DNA of 64,000 nt from Rhodosporidiobolus odoratus (Eukaryota > Basidiomycota > Microbotryomycetes > Sporidiobolales > Sporidiobolaceae): NCBI GenBank assembly GCA_034387635.1, contig JAOANU010000008.1, forward strand, positions 310,001 to 374,000. Reading direction: 5' to 3'. A program made the position numbers and the translations under genes. The notes beneath the pieces are model-generated. The model was not told the origin of the DNA and searched no databases. It worked only from the letters and a program-made list of their open reading frames with translations. Position 1 is the first letter of the stretch. Each line of letters starts with the position of its first letter. Below are positions 46,350 to 58,635 of the stretch, piece by piece.

Positions 46350-48346
46350 TTAGAGAATAAACTCGTTGAGGTTCCTTCGTGCGCGACGAAGTGAAAAAGG
46401 TCAGGTCCACCGGCGTTGGCGAGGCGAAGGGGAAGAAAGACTGACCTATTCAGGATGATATCGTACACCGAGGTCATGACTACCTTGACGAGATCGGTGT
46501 CGATAGCAGTGGTATAGTGGCAGTCTGCTCATCGAGGAGGAGAAGGAAAGGAGACGAGTCTTCGTCAGCCTGGGAGAAAGAGGTGCGAGAGAAACCTGAC
46601 GTCAGGAGAATGTACGGGCGACGTACAGATCTCTTTGCTTGTCGACCGGTTCAGTCGAGTAAAGCGACCCTTGAAGAACTCCTTCGCAGCGTGGATGTCG
46701 GTGTCGTCGCCGACGTAATCTGGGAAGTGCGCCTTGATCGAGGAGAAAAGGATCCGCTCTTTGAAGATGTCGACCTGCGGAACTAAGGACTGCTCAATCC
46801 CGGAGCCCGAAGAGCTAAATAGGTACAAAGCAATGACTGACCTTGTTGAGGAAGAGAACCATAGACGTCTTCGTGAACCATTGCGAGTTGCAGATTGAGT
46901 CGAAAAGCATGAGCGCTTCTTGAGTTTGATTCTGCACATCCGCACCTCTTTTAGCAACACCTCTGGGGCTCAACCTGAGAGTACGCACTGAGTCGCGATC
47001 TTCTATCAGTACTTGCTGTTTGTGGGAGATTAGGAAGGTCAGTCGAAGTGTTCGAGAAAAACAGCCGAAAAACTGCGTACGTCGTAACCGGATATCGCTG
47101 CCAGGAAGAGGATGCAGGTAACATCTTGGAAGCAGTGTATCCTAGAGAGCGGGCAAACTTAGGCTGAGGTGGGTGAAGGACTACGAGAAAAGGTCGACGA
47201 ACCATTTTTTCCGCTCGCTTCGTTGTCCACCAACGTCGAATATCCTGCAAAAACCCACACGTGAAGATATCGCAAGGAGGAGCGAGATGGGAGTGCGTAC
47301 CGATACTGCAGTTCTCGCGACTCGAAGCACGTCTCCGTGATGCCCGTGGTTTTCTGCCGACACCGTAATACATCTTGATCTGTCGGCAGATAGGCTGGGC
47401 TGAAAAGGCGGTCCAGCTCCGAGTAGAAACTGCAGAGGGTATGTGAGCGAAAGTCGAAGTGGAACCCGCTGCGACGTTGCTTACTATTCCATACTGGGGG
47501 GGGAATTCTTGTCAACTGAGGTCACATCGTAGACAAGTCTAGTCGTGAGTGACCCACTTTTCTGGAATACTCGCCTCACTCCCCTTCAACAAAGCTGACT
47601 GGAGGCTGGTATCCTTCCATAACGCCTTCAGGGGTGCAAGTAACTCTGGCGGAAAAGGTTCTCGTTCTCGCAGGTCGGAGTTGTAGTCAATGAGTTCTCG
47701 ATTCCCCTGCAGAAGAGGGTAATCAGTCGGCCGAAAGTAAGCCAGAAAGGAGCGTGCGTACTTCTAGTGATGCGTCGGTGAAGCCCACACCCAGCTCATT
47801 CATCAAAAGAAAACATGCTTTCATTCCGTCTCGCACGTTGACGAAGATTTGCTGCCGATACGCTTCTATTTCTACGCCAGTGAAGCCAGAGAGGTGGATG
47901 ACCTGCCCAAGTGGTAGTCAGCTTCTGCGGCGGGGCTCAAGTACAAGACCACCCGCTGACCTTCATCTGTTTCTGCAACGGTGAAAGGTATAGCGTCAGT
48001 GCACCGAATGTAGAGCAGAGGTCACAGCAGACGCACGAGGATTGTGGATTTGCCCGAGCTTCCTGGGCCTGCGATTCCGAAGTTTAGTCGCTGCACTCCG
48101 GCAAGGGCAAGTAGGAAGAAAGGAAAACAGCCGAGGTAGCGCACCCAAGAGCAACATCTGCCGCAACGAAAAAGGGTCAGCTCCGCCTCATCCAACAGCT
48201 CACAAAGGACAGCACACCTTGACCTCCTTTGACATGCGCTTCTCGTCGTCCCTCAAAAGCTTGTCTATTCCTCGACTTCGGTTCACCTCCTCCATTGTTG
48301 ATTGCGGTCCCGCACCGCCAGCTTCCGATGATCCGCAAGCGCCCAT
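46350..48346 (-). CDS. Heterotrimeric G-protein alpha subunit with a variant P-loop
   Basis: Many small exons. The N-terminus MGACGSSEAGG has a Gly-2 for N-myristoylation and Cys-4 for palmitoylation. KEVK is followed by a 13-nt exon (48145-48157) coding MLLLG, then GPGSSGKSTIL. The P-loop therefore reads GPGSSGKS instead of the usual GAGESGKS. Switch I is RQKTTGITET and switch II is FDVGGQRSERKKW with the catalytic Gln. FLAAISGYDV and LFLNKVDIF are present. The TCATDT guanine motif reads TTAIDT. The end is VYDIILN joined to NLNEFIL and TAA. Membrane-bound signalling to cAMP, MAP kinase or pheromone pathways is expected, but the variants prevent assigning it to a known fungal subgroup. Confidence 0.9.
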
Positions 48347-49480
48347 GATTGCTGCTACCGAGAAGCGAGAGGGTGGACGAGTCGGAGAAAGCCAAGGAAG
48401 GCGAGTTGATGGGGGCGGGTCGAGCAGAAGTTGCGGTCGCGGCGAGAAGGGCGAACAACGACAGGCGAGCGGCACAAGCTATAGCGATTGACAGTATGCC
48501 GCGGAGCGGAAGGCAGACGGCTCAAGAGGGGGAAGGGCGCTAGGGTGGCCTGCCGGATGGGGGCACCACTGAAGGTTTCTCTTTCTTTTGTTTGTTCACG
48601 CGTGAGACATTTGAATGGATGCTTCCTTCCGGCTCCCCCTGGCCGGCGCAGGCCGGAGGAACGCAGGATCTTCCGAAGACCTCCTGGCCTAGTACCAGGA
48701 TGGCTTCCAGCGTGCTCGTCTCGCAGCGACTCCTGCTATAGGCCGGAGGTATAGGCAGGACCGGCACACAGGGGCGCGGGCGGCGTTCGAGCGGCGAGGA
48801 GCAGGATGAGAGAGCAGACGCTGACATTGTGTATGTAAGGGAACAACGGGCTCTCAAAGGGGAATAGCTTGTTACGCCAGGCTCGAAGACAAAGCATGGC
48901 GTTTCTGTCATCGGTGCGCGCGGCAAGCAGCGCTGATCTTCTTCGTGGAGCCCACCTTTCGTATCTTAGTAGAAGATTTCAGACAAGCAGCTGTGCCATG
49001 TACCGTACCAACAGGAGGCTTGCTTCTGGCTGGTGGTCGCAAGCCACCGCGGAGGAAGAGGCTGGTCGATATCTAAATTGAGAAGGTCGGTATGGGCAGC
49101 GGCGGGGTTAGGTTTGCGTGGGGTAATCAAGTCTAATATCCTGATAACTGAAGTACATAAGCCAAACACAAGGCAATGTATGGTGACTCGCCTTTTCGAT
49201 GGGCCTCTCGATGTCACGCGGGAGAGGTGGGATATCTCGGCTGGTACTGTAATGAATGTGTCATTGACTCGTAGTGCTAGCTCCACGCCCCAGCCAGCGG
49301 TGGGATATGTCTCCACAACTTCGTCGCGTTTCCGTCCCCTGCCTCGTCCTCCCGCCGGATCGTTTGCTGTCTGACTTGCTTGACCGACGTAGAGTCCCTT
49401 GATCCTCCTACATATACGCCTAGCCACTCCCCTGCACGCTTCGCCACTTTCTTCACACTCTCTCTCCTCCTCATCCAGCA
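48347..49480. other. Intergenic region between G-alpha and SF3A1 genes
   Basis: About 1.1 kb, divergent. A GC-rich dyad with repeated GCCGG units lies at about 48639-48657, and a CGGCCTATA-type motif recurs near 48741 and 48748. No conserved protein was found in any frame. It holds the promoters of both flanking genes. Confidence 0.4.
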
Positions 49481-51975
49481 ATGGAGGCCTCCCCAGCGCC
49501 GGCAGCACCGGCAGCGCCGCTTGCTGATGGCGGACTCATCCTACCACCGCCTGTGATCAAGTCCATTGTCGACAAGACCGCTGCCTTCATCGCCAAGTCA
49601 AACAATACCGGCATGCTCGAGGAGAAGATGCGGGCGCGAGAGAAGACGGACTCTCGCTTCGCCTTCCTGAACCCCACCGATCCGTATCACGCTTACTACC
49701 AGGATCGGCTAGCGGCGTACAAGGCTGGGGAGCAGCTCGAGCAAAAAGCGGAGGAAAAGGCGGCGGATGCGGATGGATTGGCCAGGGATGAGAACGATGG
49801 ACGGCCACCAATGCCGCCGGTACTCGAGTTCCTGGTCGAAGATCCGCCGAGGATCAATGCGGTCGACCTGTGCGCACTACCTTTCGTCCCTTCTCACGAA
49901 ATGACTTGGCTAAACTCCTCTTTTTGCAGCGACATCCTACGTCTTACTGCCCTCTTCACTGCCCGGTCCGGTCGTCGCTTCACGTCTGAGCTCGCGTCTC
50001 GCGAGTCGCGCAACTACCAATTCGATTTCCTCCGTCCCTCTCACTCTCTCTTCGGCTATTTCAACCGGTGAGTTCAACGACTAGCTGCGGTTCACGTAGC
50101 AAGCTGACTTTAGACGCCGTACAGCCTCGTCGAACAATACACCAAGATCCTCCTACCGTCGAAGGAGCTGATCTCGCAGATTGAGCGCCGCGCTGGAGGG
50201 CCTTCCGATTCTTCGCACGACCGGACAAACGCGGGACGGAGGGAAGTGCTCAAGGATGCGCGCCAACGGGTTCAGTACGAGAAGTGGGAGTCGACACGTC
50301 GTCAAGAGGAAGAAGACAAGGCGGAGGCAGAGCGAATTGCGTTCGCCGAGATTGACTGGCAGGACTTCCAGGTCGCTTCGACAATCGAGTTCACCGAGAA
50401 CGACGAGGCCGGCATTGCGGAGCTTCCGCCACCTATGAGCTTGTCCGAGGTGGAGAACATGTCGATTGCGCAGAAGAAGATGGCGTCGATGATTATGGAG
50501 GGCAAGCAGAACGAGATTGTCGTGGAGGATGCGGAACAGGAGATGGAGATGGACGACGAGGACGAGGAAGATCCTGCAGCTGGCCAGCCTGTCGTTGAAC
50601 AGAAGATCGAGGACGTCGTTGAAATTCAGACGGCAGACTCTTCAGCGCCGATCAAGATTCGGAAGGATTACGTTCGGAGTGAGTCTGTTTCTGTCTCTCT
50701 CACCTCTGCGGAACCCACTGAGCATGCTCGCGTTTGCAGCCAAGAAGGGCAAAGCCGGTCAGGCCTTCACCACCTTCGAGGGACAGCAGGTTCCAGTCGA
50801 CGAGTTCAGCAAGCACGTCCGCTACGAACTCCTCGATCCCAGGTGGAAGGAGGACAAAAAGCAGCAGGACCTCAACCGTGCCGCGTCTGCCATCATGCCC
50901 GGTGGCACCGACGTCTCCGCCTCGATTCGTGCCATCGCCGCCAATCGTCCTGACATCTTCGGCGATGCTGACGAAGACGACGACGAGCGCAAGCGGCGTG
51001 CGGAGGAGCTTGCAAAGTCGAGGGCACGCGAAGCGCATGTGTGGGACGGACACGCCGCGTCGAAGGAGTCCATCACTCTCCGCTACCAGCAAACGGCCGA
51101 CCTCAGCGAGCAGATCGAGGCTCTTCACCGCGCGAAGGGTCTCGTCGAGGCCGATCCGAATGGCCCGCAGATCGGTCCTTCCGTACCTGCCGCCTCGACT
51201 TCCACTGCCATCGAACCGCTCAACCTTTCCAGCGGCGCGAGTATCTCCGCCGGACCACAACCCGCATCCCTCACCATCGAGCGCAACACGGGCCGCGACT
51301 TCACTGCCGTCGGTGCCATGCCCAGCTTCGCTTCCACTTCCGACGCAACTGTCTCCGTATCTACCCCGTCGGACGGTGCTGCCGCTTCTACACCGTCTGC
51401 CGCCCTTCCGCCCGGTCTCCCCGCTCGACCGCAAGTTGCGAACCCTGGCGAAGCGCTTCCGGGACCTGGACCTGGATCACTCCGCGCTATGGAAGCAGCA
51501 TCCGCCGCTGCTTCGGTTCCGGCAGCAGCAGCACCGTCGACTGGTACCGTTCGCCCCGCAGAGGATGAGCTCGAGGAAGAACCGTCGGCGAAGCGAACGA
51601 AGCGCGGCGACGGACAGATGTACTCGGAGGAGGACTGGCTGGCCAGTCACCCGGATCCGATCAAGATCTCCGTGCAGCTGCCGGATTACCCTGAGAAGCC
51701 AGCGTGGGGTTGCAAGGGCCAGGCTGTCGAACTCGAGGTGCCGCTCACGCTGCTCGTTGGTACGGTTCGTGACCGCATCCAGGTGAGTTTGCCTTGCTTT
51801 CAGCCTCTGCCTTTCGTCATGACTGATCATTTCCCTCTCACAGGCCATGGTGGGTCTTCCCGTTGGCAAGCAAAAGTACACGCACGCTGGACGCATCCTC
51901 GCCAACTCGACAACACTCGCTGCACTCAACTTCGACAATGGCGATGTCCTCAACCTCGAGATCAAGAAAAAGTAG
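49481..51975 (+). CDS. SF3A1: Splicing factor 3A subunit 1 (SF3A1/Prp21)
   Basis: U2 snRNP component needed for prespliceosome assembly. The domain order is complete. SURP1 is at residues about 20-70 (PPVIKSIVDKTAAFIAKS, EKMRAREKTDSRFAFL, NPTDPYHAYYQDRL). SURP2 starts after intron 1 (DILRLTALFTARSGRRFTSEL, NYQFDFLRPSHSLFGYFN, LVEQYTKILLP). A charged linker carries IDWQDFQVASTIEF, and IRKDYVR leads into FTTFEGQQVPVDEFSKHVRYELLDPRWKE, as in SF3A1. A Ser/Pro/Ala-rich region follows, then a C-terminal ubiquitin-like domain (ISVQLPDYPEKP, LVGTVRDRIQ, GLPVGKQKYTHAGRIL, NGDVLNLEIKKK). The Ubl end matches human SF3A1, which contacts U1 stem-loop 4; Saccharomyces Prp21 lacks it. Five exons. The stop is TAG at 51973-51975. 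Confidence 0.97.
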
Positions 51976-52099
51976 CGAGTCTACTCTCACGCTTGTAATG
52001 CACTACTCGCTGTTCAAGTTCATGCTTCCGTTTGTCTCACGGCGCTATGGGCAAGGAAATCAGGGAAGTACAAGTTGGCTCGGATCTTGTTGCAGGCGA

Positions 52100-53585
52100 T
52101 CAAACCACTTCGTACTTGGCAGGACGGCCAGCGTAAAAGTCGGGCTTGGGAGCGCGACCAAATCGGGGTTCGGGCAGGTCTGCGACGAACGAAGCGACTG
52201 TCAAGCCCCGCGGCTAAAACCGAAGGCTCGAAAAGACTCACTTAGCACCTCCTGGTAGATCTTGCTCACATCCTGATCCCAGACCTGCCTGAAAAAGGTC
52301 ACGCCTGCCGGCTTCAACCCATGCTTCTGCACGAACTCCCGTGCCGAAAAGCCTTCCCGCTGAGTCGCTTCGAGGTTAAGTGAGGAAAGCTGTTCGAGGA
52401 GGAGCGCAGTGTAGCGATGGTAAGGCGTGCCATTTTGCGGGTGAGGGGGGACGTAGGAGAGGGTGGCAGGAAGGTCGGAAAGCGGGAGAGTCGATGACGA
52501 AGTGGCGGAGAGAGGGATGTTGGGCCTGTGCGAGTGCATATATTAGCGAGATTTGCTAGGTAAAGTGGCGGGCGCGACGTACACAAGAAGGTGGGCGAAG
52601 GTGGTGAAGGATTGGTTCATCTGATCAGGAACGTCTGGAAGCCAAACAAGTCAGCAGCAAGCATCGCAGGCAGAGAGTTAAGACTTTACCAGGGTCGATT
52701 AGGAGGAGAGTGTACAGCCGTTCCTCCTCGTGGAAAACCTGAGCCGAGATCTCAACACCTGCCCGAGTCTGCACAATGAGAAGCATTTCAGCACAGGAGA
52801 GAGCCTGTGATCGACGCGAAAGAAGGCTCACCTGCGCAGGCTTGGTAAATGATCCTGGCTCGACCGCCTCTCCCCCAACATGGAAACGCACGTCTGCTTG
52901 TGGTGAAATCGCAGCGAGAAGGTCCGGGGTGACGTGCATCTGAGTCACGCGCTGCATCTGTGTGATACGTACGGGTTACAGCCTGATATAACAGGCGGTC
53001 GAGAAGAACGAGGCGTACAAGGATAGCAAGATCGCCTTCTTTTCGCCATGCTCGTTGCGCAAGGTGACGGTACACGGGTTTAGACAGGTCGCCTGTAACG
53101 GCACAGCAGAGACACGAGGTGTCAGCGCATAATTTCCTCGTTCATTGGCGACGTTAGGTACTGTTCCTCCATCGCTAGCCAAGAGAAGCGGAAAAGAGAC
53201 GGCTTCCTCTTCTCCATCGTGCTGTGTCGCTCACTCGTTCTATCTCCGTACCGGCACCCCCTCCTACACCGCAGATATCGTAGGAACGGCGATGGAACTC
53301 ACCTCGACCGTTCTTCGCCCTCCACCTCGTCTCGGGATCATTGCTCCACGCCTCGACCTCGAGCTTCTCCAGCTGAGCCTTGTCCGCGGCCTGCTGTGTG
53401 AGCTGTTCAAGCTGCTCCAGCTTGGTCTCCCTGTCACGGGCGATGTAGGCGACGGCCTCATCGAAGACGGGGAGCACGCCTGATTTCAGAGGGGGAGTGT
53501 AAGTTGCGGTGGCGGCGGCGGCAGGGGCAGCAGAGGTCGACAGTTGTCGAACGAGTGCCCGGAGAGCGGTTCTTGAGCGTTGCAT
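52100..53585 (-). CDS. MRPL35: Mitochondrial large-subunit ribosomal protein mL38 (MRPL35, PEBP-like)
   Basis: The presequence MQRSRTALRALVRQLSTSAA is followed by VFDEAVAYIARDRETKLEQL. The mL38 core has a phosphatidylethanolamine-binding-protein fold: VDVRFHVGGEAVEPGSF-like, LLLIDPDVPDQMNQSFTTFAHLLVPNIPL, YVPPHPQNGTPYHRYTALLLEQ, FVQKHGLKPAGVTFFRQVWDQDVSKIYQ. It ends with RFGRAPKPDFYAGRPAKYEVV before TGA at 52100-52102. Six or more exons. The PEBP ligand residues are partly retained, but in the mitoribosome the domain is structural. Confidence 0.9.
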
Positions 53586-54109
53586 GGTGCAAAATGCGCG
53601 ATGCACAGGAGCGGGAGACTGAGCTGAGCTTCCAGGCGAAGGCGGACGACCACAACCTCACCTCTCGCCGGAGTGAAGCAGAGACGGGTCGATGAAATTG
53701 CTAACAAGCTCTGAGCGCTTCATCGAGCAAATTGGGCCAGAAGGCAAGTATGCGGCATTTCCGGCTTCTCACTTACGCGCCGTAATCTGAGGAGTTGGGA
53801 TGAAGCGGTCTCGTAGAAAGGGCTCGTAGGCCTGTCTGTCTTGGTCTGCCGGGCCAGATGCTCAGGATATGCTGATTACGCAGCTGGCAACGATGAAGTT
53901 GTTTGGTCAAGTCGCGTCTGAATTGGAGCTCCTCCTCCCGGTTCGAGACGCGTTTGTCCCTCAACAATCTATTCTTATCCCCGTTCCCTCTTCTGTTCTC
54001 TTCCTCTCTCGTGTTCCTTCCGGCTGTCAACGTTGCTCCTATTCAGCGTTTTCGTCAACACCCAGTCCCACCTTTGTCACTCTTTTCAACTCTCTTCCGA
54101 CCATTCAAC
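53586..54109. promoter_or_regulatory. Divergent region mL38 / MAGP-type gene
   Basis: About 520 bp. Long CT-rich tracts precede the plus-strand start at 54110, typical of strongly expressed basidiomycete genes. No specific site was identified. Confidence 0.35.
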
Positions 54110-56212
54110 ATGCTAGCTCCCCTCCTCGCCCTCCCCCTGCTCCCGCTCGCCTCTGCCGGCTACTCGTACTACAGCATGTGCGTCTGGATCCCGGTACCCA
54201 GTGCTCTGCAATAACCGCTGACGGATCTGTCGATGCCTTGCACGCCTCTTGCCGTCAATTTCACCGTCTTCCCTTCGTCTGGCCCGCCTTCGTGTTGAAC
54301 GACCACAGCGACAACCTCCCACACACCTCAGAACAGGGGCAACAGGGCTACAACGACTGCGGCAGCGCCGACTCGCCGTCTTCCATGTGCGTAAAGCTCC
54401 CTCTGTTTTCCCCGTCTACGGATTTTCCGACTCGGACTCAGAACAACGGCGCCTGATGTACCTACCGATTTTCTAACGTGCAGGTGCCAGAGCGCCCACG
54501 TCAATAGTGTCACCGTAAGGCTCTCCCGCCATCGACCACCGCCAAGCTGCGGCAAAGACAGCCTTCCCAGGTCGCATTTGCATACTGATGATTATTATTC
54601 TGCCCATCCTGCCTTGTGCCTTCCTCCCTGCCGCTAGGATTTCTGCCTTTGTGCGTGCCCTCTACCACTTCCCAGCGAATATCCCGATTGGTCCAACTAA
54701 TGTTCCTTGCCTTTTTCTCCGTGCGCAGGGGCTCCTCCTTCGCCTGGCCCTACCATTGGTTCCAGTGAAGAGTAGTACGTGCCCTCACTCTCCTTGGTTA
54801 CAGAAGGCGAGTGCTGATGCCGTTCCCTTCGTTCTCTGATCTCCCTCTCGCACCTCTTTCTCCCTCCCGCTTTTCTGCGGGATTATCCCTCGTTTTAGCG
54901 AGGTGACGTGGTGCACTGCTTCTGGCCACGGTGCTCGTGTGATGCCGGCCGGCACTATTAAGAGCGCACACTACCTTTCGACCCCCAAGTACACACAAGT
55001 CACGGGTACTGGTGACTTCACCAAGATCAACATTCAAGCTGGTGACGAAGGTGGCGAGCTTGACCCGCACGGCGCTACTGGACTCGGCAACCCCATCGGT
55101 TCGCTTGTGTACGCCAATGGCCAGCAGATCCACGAGTGGACGAGTTTCGTGAGTGGCACCTTTGTTACTTGTATCTGGGTTTGTGCTGACGAGGTCTCGT
55201 ACACAGATCTCCGACACCGAGTTCTGTTTCCGTGTCTGTCACGGTAAGACATGTCGTATCTTCATTTGCTCCCGTACTCACGCTACGGCGCTCTCCCAGA
55301 CGCTTCGGACGCCTGGTTGTACTGCCAGCACGTTTACGATGGTGCGTCTCATTCCGTCGTACCGCTTCAAGCAGGATCCGCATGGGTTCCAGATGCGATT
55401 CCCCCTTGCCTCACTCATGCTGACTCCCTGCTTCGTGTCTAAAGTTATGGGTTGCGCTTGGAACGAGCCCGGTAACTTCCTCTCATCCAGCTGAGTACAT
55501 AGGCAGAACTCATTGTCGCTTTGCAGGTAATTACGGCGAGGGATTCGACCAGTGCGAGGGCGAGCCGACCAGCAACCCTCCTGGCATCTACACCGGTGAT
55601 GATGGCCAGGTCACCACTTTCTCCCAAGGCGACGGACACACCCCTCCTGCCATGGCTCCTGGTGCCTCAAGCAATTGCCAGGGTGTCGCTACCGTCGGTG
55701 GCAATGCCGTAGCGGCTGTCGCAGCGTACGTTCTGAGCTGAGACCCTTACATCCAGTGTCGCTGATCAACTCTACGCAGGACGACTACTGCCTCTTCCAG
55801 CTCCGTTGCCTCGAGCTCCGTCCCTTCCGCGTCCAGTGGCGTCTCGACAGGTACAACCTTGTCCTCTTTGCCCATTTCTTCTTCTTCTCTTACCGTCCCT
55901 CTCTCCTCCTCTACCTCCTCTACCGTAGTACCGTCGAGCTTCACCACCTCCACCGTCTCCTCGTCTGCGTCGTCCAGCGAGTCTTCCGGCCTCAGCTCCA
56001 TCGTCAGCAGCTCCGGCTCGGTTTCCGTCCAGTCCGTCTCCACTATCACTCAGTCGTCCACCCTGTCTTCCGCCTCTCTTCCTGTGTCTACCGGTCAGCG
56101 TGCGGCAGCTTCGGCCTCGCAGTCCTCCTCGACCTCCGGCTCGATTCGCCATGTCGCTGGTGTCTCTGGCTCTCTGGTCGGTATAGTCGGCGCGCTTGCC
56201 TTCTTCGCGTAA
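54110..56212 (+). CDS. Secreted GPI-anchored mannoprotein of the MAGP/MP88 type
   Basis: The signal peptide is MLAPLLALPLLPLASAGYS. A Cys-rich globular region includes GYNDCGSADSPSSMCQSAHVNSVT, DFCLWAPPSPGPTIG, YEVTWCTASGHGARVMPAGTIKSAHYL, GGELDPHGATGLGNPIG, DTEFCFRVCHDASDAWLYCQHVYD, MGCAWNEPGNYGEGFDQCEGEP and YTGDDGQVTTFSQG. Then comes a long Ser/Thr/Val mucin-like stalk, and a hydrophobic C-terminal GPI signal (GSLVGIVGALAFFA). This arrangement is that of the basidiomycete macrophage-activating-glycoprotein or MP88 mannoproteins known from Cryptococcus. About nine or ten exons. One is a 13-nt exon (54638-54650) that with its neighbours creates DFCLW. Likely a cell-wall or surface protein; a carbohydrate-related role is suspected for the family but unproved. 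Confidence 0.87.
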
Positions 56213-56775
56213 ATTGATTGTCCGGGTCTATAGGGCTTGCGCAGTCTGGCAGGTAGGTTGGAGGGTAGGATTTTCGCTTTTCGAGTTACACGGATCATCG
56301 TTCGGATCACTTCCTACACACTACAGACACTCTCTTTCTCCTCTCGTAGGCTTTTAATTGCAGCGTCGCTCGTTCAGGACACGCGCGTCTGGGGCTGGAC
56401 AGACCTCGGCGGCCGAAATCGAGAGGGAGAAAAGGAAACTTGAAGAAAGAAAAAGCGGTGGGACAGCACCCTGTGCTACATCGCTGCAGCTCTGTTCCTA
56501 CGCTTGGTCCTGCTGCTGACTACGCCTGCGCGAGTCTGGCCAGATTCCAAGCTCGCGTTGAGGGTTGCGAGTTGGTCGTCCTCGCCCGCCGTCTGCCATC
56601 CTACATATATAGTGTCTGTTTCACTTCCCTCGTTCGCGTGTTCAACGCCAACTGAGCATCTGAAGCGCTCGCCTACGCGTCTGTTGGCAATCTCGAGCCA
56701 CTCTCTTCCGTCCCGCTCCAGCGTGCACTCCCTCGACCAACTTCATCTCATCAACTCGTCTAAACTCCCGCAACC
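56213..56775. other. Spacer between MAGP-type gene and RAE1
   Basis: About 560 bp. It contains the 3' region of one gene and the promoter of the next. A TATATATAGTG element at about 56604 could be a TATA box for RAE1. No coding sequence is seen. Confidence 0.4.
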
Positions 56776-58479
56776 ATGTCATTCTTCGGCGCCCGACCAG
56801 CAGCTACCTTGGATCCAAAGGACGTAGAAGTCCCTAACCTCCCCGCTGACTCGACCTCGCAACTCGCCTTCTCGCCAAACTCAGACCTGCTCGCCGTCGC
56901 GAGCTGGAGCAATGAAGTCAGGGTGTATGAAGTGAACCCGCAGGGACAGGCAATTGGCAAGGCTGCGTACAGTCATGAGGCACCCGCGCTGTGCGTCGAG
57001 TGGAGCAGGGTGCGAGCGATTTTCTTCGTCTTGAAACAACATGGCTTTCTGCTTATATTTCGTTGCCGTCTTTCGCATCGCATAGGATGGTACCAAGCTC
57101 ATTTCAGGAGGAGCAGACAAGGCGGCGCGGATGATGGATGTGCAGACTGGACAAAGTCAACAGGTTCGTCAAGCGTTTTCTCTTCTCTCTTGCTGATTCT
57201 GCAGCCAGGCTGACTGATGGTTGTTCAGGTTGCACAACACGACGACACGATCAAGTGTGTCAAATTCTTCGATGCGGCTGGGCAGGGACTGTTAGGTACG
57301 TTCGCCGTCACTCCGCTACTAGGGCCTGTACTGACCGTTCCTTGCTTGCAGTGACTGGATCATGGGACAAGGTGTGCCAATTCACCTCAGGACAGAGGAA
57401 AGTGTACTGACTCCTCCCCTCCCACAGACCCTGAAGTACTGGGATCTGCGAACGCCCAATCCCGTCGCGCAGGTCCAGCTGCCAGAACGGTGTTACAGTA
57501 AGCCTAGCGGCCAGAACTCCGACGAGCTCGAGAGCTGACTACCTTGTACTCGCAGCTCTCGATGTCACCTACCCTCTCATGGTCGTTGGCACGGCGGAAC
57601 GACAAATCCAGATCTTCAACCTTAGCAACCCGACACAGGCGTTCAAAACTATCACGTCGCCGCTACGATGGCAGACACGGGTGGTGAGTCAGTTTCCTCG
57701 TCGCATGCAGTCGACTCTGGATTTGATCGATTTCCTCGCCGTTGCAGATCTCGTGCTTCCCGGATGCTATGGGTTATGCGGTGGGAACGGTTGAGGGACG
57801 AGTGGCCATCCAGTAAGGTTCCCTGATTTCTCGAATATAGTCAGAGTCTGACCACTCGTACCTACAGACACGTGGATGACAAGTCAGCAAGTAGCAACTT
57901 TACCTTCAAGGTACACACGCATCCTCCCCTCGTCCTCCTCAAGTGGCCAAGATATTAACGCTTGCCTCGTACTGCTTCGCAGTGTCACCGAAAAGACGAG
58001 CCGGCGCCCTCGAAGTCCTCGTCCGTATACGCTGTCAACGACATCCAATTCCACCCTTATGGTACCTTCTCCACTGCCGGTTCAGACGGTACCATCAACT
58101 TCTGGGACAAGGAGAGCAAGACCCGATTGAAGAGTACGCTGTCTTCTCCTTACGCCTCGCTCGTCACGCCGAGCAGTTCCTGACGAAAGACGCCGCGTTA
58201 CGCAGCATTCGACAACAAGGGCGGCCCGATTTCTTCGACTTCTTTCAACCACACTGGACGAATCTTTGCCTACTCGGTTACGAACGATTGGTCGGGAGGA
58301 CATATGAGCAACAAGCCTGACTTTGTGAACAAGGTTTATTTGCACCCTTGCAAGGATGAGGTGCGTTGTTCCCCGTCGCCCTTCTGTCGAGTCACAACAG
58401 TGCTTGAGTGGACCGCGACTGACTTGCATACTTGTGACTTTGCTTCTCGCAGGAGGTCAAGAAGCGGAACAAGAAGTAA
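56776..58479 (+). CDS. RAE1: mRNA export factor / nucleoporin Rae1 (Gle2)
   Basis: WD40 beta-propeller that binds the GLEBS motif of a Nup98-type nucleoporin and supports mRNA export. The start is [21 protein letters not shown]. Family marks: [202 protein letters not shown] and [17 protein letters not shown]. About nine exons with short introns. The protein ends in the basic EEVKKRNKK. It converges on COX11, whose stop is 156 bp away. Confidence 0.95.
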
Positions 58480-58635
58480 ACAGCGGGTTGTTCCTGTGTT
58501 TTAGATATGCGTTGTCTTGTTAAATGCATCTTCTTTCTCCTTCTCGTCACCGGGCTCTCCAGCCCAACACAGCACATAGCGCTCAGGTACTGCGAAGTAT
58601 GCGAGTTGCGAGTGTCTCTGTACCACGGTAACGAT

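Noticed and set aside
48630..48760. GC-rich dyad near 48640 as a transposon terminal repeat
   Set aside because: Only short GCCGG repeats are present. There is no transposase frame, no paired long repeat and no target-site duplication.
55859..56212. Ser/Thr-rich frame as an independent gene
   Set aside because: It is the stalk and GPI signal of the MAGP-type protein, joined in frame to its upstream exons.
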